Source: JACVRW01 sp963734025
Lineage (GTDB): Bacteria > Actinomycetota > Thermoleophilia > Solirubrobacterales > Thermoleophilaceae
DNA length: 64,000 bases
Assembly: GCA_963734025.1 (NCBI GenBank)
Contig: CAVTFR010000015.1
Location: forward strand, 186,001 to 250,000
Reading direction: 5' to 3'
In this document: one piece after another, positions 49,408 to 58,706 of the stretch
Layout: each line of letters begins with the position of its first letter
How positions within the stretch are numbered: the stretch's first letter is position 1
Made by a program: the position numbers and the translations under genes
Notes under the pieces: generated by a model
The model's database searches: none
The model's input: only the letters and a program-made list of their open reading frames with translations
What the model was told of the DNA's origin: nothing

Positions 49408-52400
49408 GCGCGGAGCCCGTCGCGGGAGCCGTGATCGCTGGAGGCCTCTCCGGTCCGGGCGTCAGCCCGCCGTCGCTGAGCGGCGCCGGCGGCCGCTTCC
49501 TGAGCGACATCCTCGTCGAGCTCGGCTTCGTCGCCGAGACCACCTCGGCCCAGGCGGTCGAGGCGGCGCGCCGGCCCGGGATGACGCCCGAGAAGGTGCT
49601 CCTCGAGAACGGCGCGATCAGCGAGGACCAGCTGGCGCGCGCACTCGCGGAGCGGTACGCGCTCGACCACATCGACCTTGACGAGTACACGGTCGACCCC
49701 GCCGCCGCGGGGGTCCTGCGCGAGACGGCAGCGCGCCGCTACCTCGCCGCCCCGATCGGCTTCACGGACGACGGAGCGCTGATCGTCGCAATCGCCGACC
49801 CGACCGACTCCCTCGGCCTCAGCGACATCGCCGTCATGACCAAGCTGGCCGTGCGCCCTGCCGTCGCGGCGCGAGCGCAGATCGCGAAGCTCCTCGACGA
49901 GCTCAGCTTCATGGACGAGCCGGAGGCCACGCTCGCTCAGGCGGCCGGGACGCTGATCGTGCCTCCCGAGGAGCAGAACGGCGCCGCGCCCGTCGCGCTC
50001 GTGAGCGAGTCGGGTGGCCGCGCCGAGGAGCTCGAGCGCGAGCTGGTCGCGCGCCAGAAGGCCCACGAGGCCGAGCTCGCCGAGCTGCGGCAGACGGCCG
50101 AGCAGAGTGTCGCCGCGGCGCAGGTCCAGCGTGAACGCGCCCTCGCGACCGCCCAGGCCGAGCTTGAGAAGGCCCTCGCCATCGCCGCCGCCGAGCGCGA
50201 GAAGGCGCTGGCCGAGGCCCAGGCGGAGTATGAGCGCACGCTGCGTGCGGAGCGCGGGGCGCTCGCCAAGGCCGAGCAGCTGGTCGACGCCGAGCGCGCC
50301 CGAGCCGTCAAGGCGGTAAAGGAGGCGCGCGAGGCGGAGGCCGCGCATGCCGCCAAGGCCCTCGAAAAGGCCCTGGAGGACGAGCGCGCGCAGGCGGCGA
50401 AGTCCCAGCGGAAGGTCGTTGAGGCCGAGCGCGTGCAAGCCGCCGAGGCGGTGGCAGCCGCCGAGCAGGCGCTCGAACGAGAGCGCGCCCGGGCCGCGGA
50501 CGCCGTTGCAGAAGCTGAGAAGGGCGCCGAGCGCAAGCGGGCCAAGGCCGCAGAGGCGCTGACCGAGGCCGAGCGGACGATGGAGGCGAAGCGCACGGAG
50601 GCGGTCGAGAAGGCACTCGCGGCCGAGCGCGCGAAGGCAACCGATGCGCTGGCAGCCGCGGAGAAGGCGCTGGAGCGCGAGCGCGCCCTGATCGCCGAGG
50701 AGCGGGCCGCCGCGGACAAGGCTCTCGAGCGCGAGCGGGCGCGGGCGGCGGACGTGCTGGCCGGCGCGGAGCGGGCGATCGAGGAGGAGCGGGCGAAGGC
50801 CGCCGAGGCGCTCGCGGCGGAGCAGGCTCGAACTGCGGAGGCAGAGCGCAAGCGCGCGAAGGCCGCCGAAGCGATCGCCGCGGCGGAGCAGGCACGCGAG
50901 GCGGAGCGGACGAGGGCCTCCCAAGCCGTTGCGGCCGCCGACAAGGCGCGCGGCGCTGCGTCCGCGAAGGCCGCCGAAGCCGTCGCCGCCGCCGAAAAGG
51001 CACGCGACGCTGCCGCCGCCAAGGCTGCCGAAGCCGTCGCCGCCGCCGAGAACGCGCGCGACGCTGCCGTCCGCGAAGGCCGCCGAAGCCGTCGCGGCCG
51101 CAGAGAAGGCACGGGACGCTGCCGCCGCCAAGGCTGCCGAAGCCGTCGCCGCCGCCGAGAACGCGCGCGACGCTGCCGCCGCGAAGGCTGCCGAGGCCGT
51201 TGCGGCCGCCGAGAAGGCGCGCGACGCGGCCGCCGCCAAGGCTGTCGAGGCCGTTGCGGCCGCCGAGAAGGCACGCGACGCTGCGGCCGCGAAGGCCGCC
51301 GAAGCCGTCGCCGCCGCCGAGAACGCACGCGAGGCCGACCGGGCGAAGGCCGCCGAGGCGGTTGCCGCCGCCGAGAAGTCCGCCGAGCACTCGCGGGCCA
51401 AGGCCGCGGACGCCGTCGCTGCCGGCGAGAAGGCGCTCGCGCGCGAGCGCGCCAAGAGCTCCGAGGCGCTGACCGCCGAGCGTGTCCAGGCGGCCGAGGC
51501 GCTTGCCGCCGCGGAGCAGGCGCTGCAGGAGGAGCGCGACAAGGCCGAGGTCGGTGCGGCGGCCGCCGCCGAGGCGCTCGACGCCCTGCGGGCGAAGCTC
51601 GAGCAGGAACTCGAGGCGGAGCGTCTGCGCAGGGCCGAGGAGCTCGACGCCGAGCGGGCCCGCACCGGCAGCGTGATCGATGCCGAGCGCAGCCGCCACC
51701 AGAAAGAGCTCGACGCCCACCTGGCGCGCTCGGAGGAGACGGTCGAGGCAGAACGTGCAACTGCGGCGGAGGCGCTCGAGCGCGAGAAGGAGAGTCATGA
51801 GGAGCTGCTCGTGGCCGAGCGCGCTCGCAGCGAGGCGAAGCTGCGAATGCAGGTGGAGCGCCACGAGAGCGAGCTCGAGGCGGTGCACGCCAAGCACGCG
51901 GCCGAGCTCGAGGCGGAGCGAGCACGGCACGAGCTGCAGCTGGCGGCCGAGCGCACTCAGCATCTGCAGGAGCTCGAGGAGGCGCGTGCCGCCGGCATCG
52001 ACGCCACCAAGCTCGCCGCTATCGAGAAGCAGCACGCAGAGAGGCTCGAGTCCGAACGCAGCCGCCACAAGGAGGAAGCCGACGCGTTGCGGTCCGAGCT
52101 CGATGTCCAACGAGAGCAGAGTGAGGAGTCCTTCGCCGATGCTGCCGCCCGCCATCGCGAGGAGCTCGAGGAAGAGCGTTCCTCCCACTCCGGGCGCATC
52201 GGCGAGCTGCGCGACCAGCTCGCCGCGGAGCAGGCCAGGCGTGAGGAGCTCGAGGCCGGCGCGCACGGCTCCAAGCAGGACCGCGAGCAGCTCGAGAAGC
52301 TCGAGAAGCGGCTGACCAAGGTCCAGGCGAAGCTCGAGCAGGAGCGTGCGGCGAGCGAGGCCGAGATCGATCGCCTGCGCGAGCAGATCGACCTGCTCAC

Positions 52401-52689
52401 CGACGCGGACCGCCGCGCCGAGCAGGCACGCACCCAGTGTGCCCACCTGCGCGACGAGAACGAGCGCCAGGCCGAGATCCATGCCATGACGGAGCGCGAT
52501 CTGCAGGGCGAGCTCGCGGCCTCGCACGAGGAATCCGAGGAGCTGCGCCGCAAGCTCGACGACCTGCAGCTCAGGGTGGCCGACGCCACCAAGGCGTTCG
52601 AGGCGATGGGCTCAGCCGAGCGGCGGCTCAGCGAGATCGCCGAGGCGTTCGTAGAGCCGCAGGCAGAGACGGCGGACGAGGCCGCCTAG
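49404..52689 (+). pseudogene. MshEN-domain giant coiled-coil protein, single-base frameshift near 51067
   Basis: If one extra C at 51067-51068 is ignored, this is a 1,094-residue protein. Residues 30-170 are a T2SSE_N/MshEN domain with two motif copies (FLSDILVELGFVAETTSAQA and PEKVLLENGAISEDQLARALAERYAL), as in c-di-GMP-binding MshE. From about residue 205 to the end it is an Ala/Glu/Lys/Arg coiled coil, including seven 18-residue repeats. There is no ATPase domain, signal peptide or membrane helix. It overlaps the degenerate GGDEF gene by GTGA. I infer a scaffold or tether that reads c-di-GMP. Nothing in the frameshift looks programmed. Confidence 0.75.
50961..51339 (+). repeat. Seven 54-bp tandem repeats in the coiled-coil gene
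   Basis: Seven consecutive units encode variants of AKAAEAVAAAEKARDAA plus one residue, alternating EKARD and ENARD. DNA identity between units is high, pointing to recent expansion. An 18-residue period fits a regular coiled coil. The third unit contains the frameshift. Confidence 0.85.
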
Positions 52690-54005
52690 CCGAGTCGGGC
52701 CATCAGCGCCTCCTCGCCGGCGAGCGTGGTGCTCGTGGCGGAGGCGATCTCGACCTCGGTCAGCTCTCCCGGCGCGGCGACGCCGCTGAAGTTCACCGTC
52801 TTGTTGTGACGGATGCGCCCGCGCAGCTTCGAGGCGTCCGTCCGGGAAGGGCCCTCGGCGAGCACCTCCATCCTGCGCCCCACGAACCGCTGCGCGCGCT
52901 CCGCCGCGTGACGCTGCACGAGCTCGACGAGCTTCCCCATGCGCTCGCTCGCGACGTCATGCGGGACCTGGCCGGGCAGGAGCGCCGCCTCGGTATCGCG
53001 GCGCGGCGAATAGATGAACGTGAACGCGGAGTCGTAGCCGACCTCGTCGACCACCTCCATCGTCTCCTCGAAATCGGTCTCCGTTTCTCCGGGGAAGCCC
53101 ACGATGATGTCCGTCGTGAGCGCGCAGTCGGGCACGAGCTCGCGGATCATCGCCACGCGGTCGAGGTAGCGCTCGCGGTTGTAGGTGCGGCGCATCGCCT
53201 TGAGGATGCGGCTCGAGCCGGACTGCAGCGGGAGGTGGATGTGCTCGCAGACGCCGGGCAGCTCGGCGTGCGCCGAGATCACGTCGGCGCGGATGTCCTT
53301 CGGATGCGGGCTCGTGTAGCGAATCCGCTCGATCCCGTCGACTGCGTCGACCCTGGCGAGCAGCTCCGCGAAGCTCGTCTTGGCGCCCTTGGGGAGATCG
53401 CGCCCGTAGGAGCAGACGTTCTGGCCGAGTAGCGTGACTTCGCGCACCCCGTCGGCCGCCACCCGCTCCACCTCACGCACGATCTCGTCCGCGGGCCGGG
53501 AGACCTCGCGGCCGCGCGTCGAGGGCACGATGCAGTACGAGCAGGCGCAGTTGCAGCCCACCGAGATCTGCACCCACGCCTGGAACTCACGCGCGCGCTT
53601 CATCGGCAGGTGCCCGGTGAAGCCCTCGAACTCGAAGAAGCCCTGCGCTGTGATGCTGTCGCTCGTGAGGAACTCCGCGAGCTTGTGCACCTGCCCGGGC
53701 CCGAACGCAACGTCGACGAACGGGAACATCTCGAAGACGCGTTCCTTCATCGACTGCGACCAGCAGCCGCCGATCCCGATGACGCGCTCGGGATCGCCTG
53801 TCTTCAGGCGCTTGGCCTCGCCCAGGTGGCCGACGAGGCGGTTATCCGCCTTCTCGCGGATGGAGCAGGTGTTGAAGAGGATGAGATCCGCCTGCTCGCG
53901 CGTCTCTACCTCGTTGTAGCCGAGCGACTCGAGCATGCCCTTCATGCGCTCCGAGTCGTGCTCGTTCATCTGGCAGCCGAAGGTTGTGAGGTGGTACGAC
54001 TTCAC
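52686..54005 (-). CDS. miaB: tRNA-2-methylthio-N6-dimethylallyladenosine synthase
   Basis: The 439-residue radical-SAM methylthiotransferase has the N-terminal cluster cysteines C11 (FGCQMNEHDSERM), C47 (NTCSIREKA) and C81 (GIGGCWSQS). The radical SAM site is CNCACSYC, and the TRAM domain is at the C-terminus (FVGRRMEVLAEG ... NFSGVAAPGELTEVEI). It methylthiolates the base made by MiaA. It starts at a GTG, 26 bases from a divergent gene. Confidence 0.95.
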   Translation of the reverse strand: MKSYHLTTFGCQMNEHDSERMKGMLESLGYNEVETREQADLILFNTCSIREKADNRLVGHLGEAKRLKTGDPERVIGIGGCWSQSMKERVFEMFPFVDVAFGPGQVHKLAEFLTSDSITAQGFFEFEGFTGHLPMKRAREFQAWVQISVGCNCACSYCIVPSTRGREVSRPADEIVREVERVAADGVREVTLLGQNVCSYGRDLPKGAKTSFAELLARVDAVDGIERIRYTSPHPKDIRADVISAHAELPGVCEHIHLPLQSGSSRILKAMRRTYNRERYLDRVAMIRELVPDCALTTDIIVGFPGETETDFEETMEVVDEVGYDSAFTFIYSPRRDTEAALLPGQVPHDVASERMGKLVELVQRHAAERAQRFVGRRMEVLAEGPSRTDASKLRGRIRHNKTVNFSGVAAPGELTEVEIASATSTTLAGEEALMARLG

Positions 54006-54014
54006 GCCCGGCCG

Positions 54015-54024
54015 AGGATAGCCT
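54015..54024. promoter_or_regulatory. Overlapping divergent -10 elements AGGATAGCCT
   Basis: The plus strand has TAGCCT (54019-54024), 7 bases before the GTG at 54032. The minus strand has TATCCT (54020-54015), 9 bases before the GTG at 54005. The two hexamers overlap by two bases within a 26-bp gap. Confidence 0.45.
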
Positions 54025-54031
54025 TGGACCT

Positions 54032-54391
54032 GTGGCGAAGGTGGGCGAGCGGCTGACCCGGCTCTGCGTGAGCCTGCCCGAGGTCGAGCTCGAGACGAGC
54101 GGCGCGCCGCACCTCGGCTTCGAGGTGCGTGGGCGCCGTTTCGCCTGGTACCTGGAGGACCACCACGGCGACGGTCGGCTGGCGCTCAACTGCAAGGGTG
54201 CGCCGGGCGAGTCGGCACGGCTCGCCGAGGGGCAGCCCGAGCGCTTCTTCGTCCCGGCCTACCTCGGGTCGCGCGGCTGGATCGGCCTCTGGCTCGACGA
54301 CCCGAAGCCGGATTGGGACGAGGTCGAGCGGCTCGTCGTCGAGGCCTACCGGCTCGTCGCCCCGAAGCGGCTCCTTTCGCAGCTCGCCTAG
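54032..54391 (+). CDS. MmcQ/YjbR-family DNA-binding-like protein
   Basis: The 119-residue protein shows the YjbR pattern: RLCVSLPEVELETSGAPHLGFEVRGRRFAWYLEDH, LALNCKGAPGESARL, FFVPAYLGSRGWIGLWLDD and VERLVVEAYRLVAPKRLL. The fold resembles DNA-binding domains, but the function is not established. It converges with rny with a one-base gap. Confidence 0.87.
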   Translation: MAKVGERLTRLCVSLPEVELETSGAPHLGFEVRGRRFAWYLEDHHGDGRLALNCKGAPGESARLAEGQPERFFVPAYLGSRGWIGLWLDDPKPDWDEVERLVVEAYRLVAPKRLLSQLA

Positions 54392-54392
54392 C

Positions 54393-55877
54393 TCACTTCG
54401 CGTAGTCGGTCGCGCGGCTCTCCCGGATCACAGTGACCTTGATCTGGCCCGGATACTCGAGCTCCTTCTCGACGTCGCGGGCGATCTGGTGCGAGAGCAG
54501 CGCAGCGGCGTCGTCGTCGATCTCCTCGGGATGAACGATCACGCGCACCTCGCGGCCGGCGTGCATCGCGTAGACCTTGTCGACGCCCTCGTGGCGGGTC
54601 GCGATCGCCTCCAGCTCGTGCAGCCGCTTGACGTACTGCTCGAGCGACTCGCCGCGCGCGCCCGGCCGGGCCCCTGACAGCGCGTCGACGATCTGGACGA
54701 TCACCGCCTCCACGGTCTGCAGCTCCACCTCGTTGTGATGGGCCTCCATCGCGTGCGCGACCGCCTCGGACTCCTTGTAGCGGCGCGCCAGCTCGCCTCC
54801 CACGAGCGCGTGCGGCCCCTCGGTCTCGTGCGAGACGCCCTTGCCGATGTCGTGCAGGAGAGCCGCCCGGGCGGCCACCCGCGGGTCGGCGCCGAGCTCG
54901 TCGGCCAGCATCCAGGCGAGCCGGGCGCACTCGATCGAGTGGTGCAGGACGTTCTGGCCGTAGCTCGTCCGGAAGCGAAGCTTGCCGAGCAGCTTGACCA
55001 GCTCGGGGTGGATCGAGCCCACGTTCGCCTCGAACACCGCCTGCTCTCCCACCTCGACGATGTGCTGGTCGATCTCCGACTTGGCCTGATGGAAGGCCTC
55101 CTCGATCCGCGCGGGATGGATGCGGCCATCCTGCAGCAGCTTCTCCAGGGTGAGCCGCGCGATCTCGCGGCGCACACCGTCGAAGCCCGACAGGAGGACC
55201 GCCCCCGGAGTGTCGTCGATGATGAAGTCGATGCCGGTGAGCGTCTCGAGCGTCCGGATGTTGCGGCCCTCGCGGCCGATGATCCGTCCCTTCAGCTCGT
55301 CGGACTTGAGCTCGACCACGGACACGGTCGTCTCGACGGCATGGCTCGACGCCACCCGCTGCATCACCGCGGCGAGGATGCTGCGCGCGCGCCGGTCGGC
55401 GTCACGGCGGGTCTCCTCCTCGACCTGGCGGATCAGGCGGGCGCTGTCGTGGCGCAGCTCGTCCTCGAGCTCGCGCATCATCATCTGCTTGGCCTGTCCC
55501 GCGCTAAGGCCCGCGACGCGCTCGAGCTCGCGCACCTGACGGCTCTTCGAATCTTTCAGCTCTTGGCGCGCGTGGTCGATGTTGCGGGCGCGGTCATCGA
55601 GCGAGCGCTCTCGCTCGGTCAGCTGCTGCGCCTTTACGTCGAGCGAGCTCTCCTTCGCATGCAGGCGCTCCTCGACGCGCGCGATCTCGGTGCGCCGTGC
55701 GACGAGCTCCTCTTCGAGCCCGTCGCTGCGCGGCCTCGCCCCCGCGTCCGCCACCGCGCCGGGCTCGGGCGTGGCAACCGCGCCGGCCCCGGCCTGCACC
55801 GCGCGCGGCCGATGGACGAGCAGCACCACCGCCACCGCGACTGCCGCCGCGACCAGCGCCGCAAACACGATCTCCAT
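54393..55877 (-). CDS. rny: Ribonuclease Y
   Basis: The 494-residue endoribonuclease has an N-terminal membrane helix (FAALVAAAVAVAVVLLV), a long coiled coil to about 190, a KH domain (GRIIGREGRNIRTLETLTGIDFIIDDTPGAVLLSGFD) and an HD domain (LLHDIGKGVSHETEGPHALVGGELARRY). It starts mRNA decay at the membrane. The start is the ATG at 55877. The 329-bp region upstream, to recX, carries its promoter and a strong palindrome. Confidence 0.95.
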   Translation of the reverse strand: MEIVFAALVAAAVAVAVVLLVHRPRAVQAGAGAVATPEPGAVADAGARPRSDGLEEELVARRTEIARVEERLHAKESSLDVKAQQLTERERSLDDRARNIDHARQELKDSKSRQVRELERVAGLSAGQAKQMMMRELEDELRHDSARLIRQVEEETRRDADRRARSILAAVMQRVASSHAVETTVSVVELKSDELKGRIIGREGRNIRTLETLTGIDFIIDDTPGAVLLSGFDGVRREIARLTLEKLLQDGRIHPARIEEAFHQAKSEIDQHIVEVGEQAVFEANVGSIHPELVKLLGKLRFRTSYGQNVLHHSIECARLAWMLADELGADPRVAARAALLHDIGKGVSHETEGPHALVGGELARRYKESEAVAHAMEAHHNEVELQTVEAVIVQIVDALSGARPGARGESLEQYVKRLHELEAIATRHEGVDKVYAMHAGREVRVIVHPEEIDDDAAALLSHQIARDVEKELEYPGQIKVTVIRESRATDYAK

Positions 55878-56206
55878 TCCGGTCTCCTATTTTGGCGCAG
55901 AGCGCCGGTCTCATCCAAAGTTCGGTGAGCGGTGCGGCTCGCCGCCGCAAGACACCAGACGTCGCCGGGAGCGGCGCGCGCGCCCACGTGGGCGCGCGCA
56001 GACTGCCTCTTATGGACCCTCTCGGACGCTCCTTCCGAGGGGCTCGCGTTCGTTTGTCCGTACAACGGTCACAGAAGAATCAGGCGATTTGCTCGTCTTT
56101 TGCCTCGAGGCGGCCGTGCCGGCCGCGTTAACAGGAGGGTAACCCTCAGGGGGGTGCCACGCAACCGGCGGTCCCGGCCTCTCGGCGGGAGGGGACACGG
56201 CTGCGC
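55878..56206. other. Intergenic region between rny and recX
   Basis: These 329 bases hold no convincing gene on either strand. They contain the 24-bp palindrome at 55976-55999 and a smaller one, GAGGGT-A-ACCCTC at 56135-56147. The segment around 56050-56100 is less GC-rich than its surroundings and could hold the rny promoter or a small RNA. I could not define either. Confidence 0.5.
55976..55999. terminator. Perfect 24-bp palindrome, possible terminator of recA-recX or regulatory hairpin
   Basis: The arms are 12 bases each with no loop spacer, centred on CACGTG at 55985-55990, and almost pure GC outside the centre. It lies about 210 bases past the recX stop and about 100 bases before rny on the same strand. 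It lacks a T-run, so it is not a standard intrinsic terminator. Confidence 0.35.
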
Positions 56207-56752
56207 TCAGGCCGCGCGCGGGCGTCGCTCGAGCTCGCGCACGGCCTCGTACGCCAGCTCGGGCGCATAGCCGCGCCGCACCAGGAGCCGCCAGGCGCGG
56301 TCGCGCTCGCGGTCGTCGGCCGGGGGCGCCGGGAAGCGCTGCCCGAGGAGCGTCAGCGCCGTGTCCAGCTCGGCCTGCTGGGTGCGATCGCAGAGCGCCG
56401 CGTCGATCAGACCCGCCGGTACGCCGCGCCGAGTCAGCTCGCGCGCGATCCGCTCGGAGCCCCACTGGGCGAGCTCGCGCTTGTCCTCTGCGAAGCGAAC
56501 CGCGTAGCGGGCATCGTCGAGGAAGCCTGACGCGGTCAGCTCCTCCACCGCCGCTTCGATCGCATCGGGCTCGACGCGCTTGCGCTCGAGCACCGTGCGC
56601 AGCTCGGCGACGGTCCGCTCGCGCCGCGCGACCGCCTTGTAGGCGAGGTCGACCGCCCGTTCCGCCTCGGACCGGCGCGGCGGCGGGGCCTCCGCGGGCT
56701 CTCCGTACTCTGGCTCTGGCCCGGCCCCGCGGTCTGGATCGAGGTGGCCCAT
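56207..56752 (-). CDS. recX: Regulatory protein RecX
   Basis: The 181-residue protein has three-helix RecX repeats: AVDLAYKAVARRERTVAELRTVLERKRV, LDDARYAVRFAEDKRELAQWGSERIARELTRRGV and AWRLLVRRGYAPELAYEAVREL. It restrains RecA filaments. I prefer the ATG at 56752 because AGGAG lies 7 bases upstream; a GTG at 56767 is possible. It is 25 bases after recA and surely co-transcribed. Confidence 0.93.
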   Translation of the reverse strand: MGHLDPDRGAGPEPEYGEPAEAPPPRRSEAERAVDLAYKAVARRERTVAELRTVLERKRVEPDAIEAAVEELTASGFLDDARYAVRFAEDKRELAQWGSERIARELTRRGVPAGLIDAALCDRTQQAELDTALTLLGQRFPAPPADDRERDRAWRLLVRRGYAPELAYEAVRELERRPRAA

Positions 56753-56777
56753 GACCCCGCTCCTCACCCGGGTCCGG

Positions 56778-57890
56778 TCAGGCCGCCTCGCGGTCCTCCG
56801 TCGCAGGCGCCGCGGCCGGCTCGCCCTCGGGAGCAGCCTCCGCGTCGGCGTCGACCGCCGCCAGCGGCGCCGCCGCCGGCTCGACGCCGAGCACGTCGTA
56901 GATCTTGCGCTCGATCTCGCCCGTCACGGCCGGGTTCTCGCGCAGGTAGCCCTTGACGTTGTTGCGCCCCTGGCCGAGCCGCTCATCGCCGTAGGAGAAG
57001 AAGGAGCCCGACTTCTGGACGATCCCGTGCTCGATCCCGAGGTCGAGGATGCAGCCCTCCGAGCTGATGCCCTGGCCGTACTCGATGTCGAACTCGGCCT
57101 GGCGGAACGGCGCTGCGACCTTGTTCTTGACGACCTTGACGCGCACGCGGTTGCCGACCGCCTCGGTGCCCTCCTTGAGGGTCTCGATGCGCCGGATGTC
57201 GAGGCGCTGCGACGAGTAGAACTTGAGCGCGCGCCCGCCCGGCTGCGTCTCCGGTGAGCCGAACATCACGCCGACCTTCTCGCGGATCTGGTTGGTGAAG
57301 ACGCACAGCGTGTTGGCGCGGTTCAGGTTGCCGGCGAGCTTGCGCATCGCCTGGGACATCATCCGTGCCTGCAGGCCGACGGTCTGGTCGCCCATCTGGC
57401 CCTCGAGCTCGGCCTTCGGGGTGAGCGCCGCCACCGAGTCGATCGCCACGATGTCGACGGCGCCCGAGCGGATCAGCAGGTCCGCGATCTCGAGCGCCTG
57501 CTCGCCGTGGTCGGGCTGCGAGACGAGCAGCTCGTCGACGTCGACCCCGATGCGCTTGGCGTACGCCGGGTCCATGGCGTGCTCGGCGTCGATGAACGCA
57601 CAGATGCCGCCCATCTTCTGTGCGCTGGCGAGCACGTGGTAGAGCAGCGTCGTCTTTCCGGAGGACTCGGGGCCGAATATCTCCACGATCCGCCCGCGCG
57701 GCAACCCGCCGACTCCGAGCGCCAAATCGAGCGACATGGCGCCCGTCGGGACGGCGGCCACCCGCACCTGGTAGGCGTCGTCTCCCATCTTCATGATCGA
57801 TCCCTGGCCGAACTGGCGCTCGATCTGCGTGAGTGCGCCCTTCAGCGCAGCCTCACGCGCCTGCGCGGCCTTCTGCTGCTCCTTGTCCAT
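56778..57890 (-). CDS. recA: Recombinase RecA
   Basis: The 370-residue recombinase has IERQFGQGSIMKMGD, Walker A GPESSGKTT, LLVSQPDHGEQALEIAD, the L1 and L2 loops (QARMMSQAMRKLAGN, GSPETQPGGRALKFYSS) and an acidic Ala/Glu/Pro-rich tail. It drives homologous recombination and the SOS response. The ATG at 57890 follows GAGGAGAACAC. A degenerate SOS-like site lies about 50 bases upstream. Confidence 0.98.
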   Translation of the reverse strand: MDKEQQKAAQAREAALKGALTQIERQFGQGSIMKMGDDAYQVRVAAVPTGAMSLDLALGVGGLPRGRIVEIFGPESSGKTTLLYHVLASAQKMGGICAFIDAEHAMDPAYAKRIGVDVDELLVSQPDHGEQALEIADLLIRSGAVDIVAIDSVAALTPKAELEGQMGDQTVGLQARMMSQAMRKLAGNLNRANTLCVFTNQIREKVGVMFGSPETQPGGRALKFYSSQRLDIRRIETLKEGTEAVGNRVRVKVVKNKVAAPFRQAEFDIEYGQGISSEGCILDLGIEHGIVQKSGSFFSYGDERLGQGRNNVKGYLRENPAVTGEIERKIYDVLGVEPAAAPLAAVDADAEAAPEGEPAAAPATEDREAA

Positions 57891-57938
57891 GCTGTGTTCT
57901 CCTCGAAGCTCTTGAGGTCCACAACGTAGGAGTCGGAT

Positions 57939-57952
57939 CGGACAGACGTTCG
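57939..57952 (-). promoter_or_regulatory. Degenerate SOS-box-like site upstream of recA
   Basis: The minus strand reads CGAACGTCTGTCCG. It keeps the CGAAC half of the actinobacterial LexA consensus CGAAC-N4-GTTC-like, while the second half is imperfect. TACGTT about 12 bases downstream could be the -10. A LexA site is plausible but not secure. Confidence 0.4.
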
Positions 57953-57962
57953 CCCCCTGGAA

Positions 57963-58706
57963 TCAGCGCAGGCCGGTGATCAGCGCGACGAGCTCGTCGG
58001 CGCTGGTCTCCGCTCGTTGGCGCACCCCCACCTGCTCGCCGCGGCGGAGGACGCAGATCCGGTCGGCGAGGCGGAGCACCTGGTCGAGCGAGTGGCTGAC
58101 GAGAAGGATCGCCCTGCCCCCGTCGCGCAAACGGCGGATCAGCTCCTCGGCCCGCCGCGTCTCAGCAACACCCAGCGCCGCTGTGGGCTCGTCCAACAGC
58201 ACGAGCCGCTGCGCCCAGAGCATGGCGCGCGCGATCGCCACGCCTTGTCGCTGCCCGCCGGACAGGTTCCGGACGGGCTGCGTGGGGCTACCGACGCGCA
58301 CGGCAAGCTCGTCGAGCAGCGCCTTCGTCTCGGTCGTCATCGCGGCGCGGTCCAGCCAACGCAGCGGCCCTTTCACCAGCTCACGTCCCAGGAACACGTT
58401 CATGTACACGGGCTGTGCAGCTGCAAGCGCGAGGTCCTGGAGGACGGCCTCGATCCCCTGCCTGCGCGCGTCAAGCGGACTCGAGAAGCGGACCGGCCGA
58501 CCCTCGAGCAGTATCCGCCCCGACGTGGGTGGATAGACGCCGGCGAGGCATTTCACCACCGTCGACTTGCCCGCTCCGTTGTCGCCGACGAGCGCCACGA
58601 TCTCCCCCGGGTGGAGTTCGAGCGTCAGGTCCTCGACGGCGACCACCGCTTGAAACTCCTTGCGCACCCGCTCCAGACGGACGAGTGGCGAGGTCGTCGC
58701 GGTCAC
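57963..58706 (-). CDS. Sugar-type ABC transporter ATP-binding protein
   Basis: The 247-residue ATPase has Walker A GDNGAGKST, the Q-loop, the signature NLSGGQRQGVAIARAML, Walker B LVLLDEPTAALG and the His loop VSHS. It resembles a single half of RbsA/XylG, so two copies or a second ATPase complete the importer. The start overlaps the permease stop by four bases. The substrate is unknown. Confidence 0.93.
   Translation of the reverse strand: MTATTSPLVRLERVRKEFQAVVAVEDLTLELHPGEIVALVGDNGAGKSTVVKCLAGVYPPTSGRILLEGRPVRFSSPLDARRQGIEAVLQDLALAAAQPVYMNVFLGRELVKGPLRWLDRAAMTTETKALLDELAVRVGSPTQPVRNLSGGQRQGVAIARAMLWAQRLVLLDEPTAALGVAETRRAEELIRRLRDGGRAILLVSHSLDQVLRLADRICVLRRGEQVGVRQRAETSADELVALITGLR

Noticed and set aside
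51060..51080. Programmed +1 frameshift in the coiled-coil gene
   Set aside because: No slippery sequence, stimulatory hairpin or rare codon is seen; it matches the other stray C insertions.
49038..51665. 875-codon open frame on the minus strand opposite the coiled-coil gene
   Set aside because: A repetitive antisense artefact of the Ala/Glu-rich repeats; it has no motif and conflicts with the MshEN frame.
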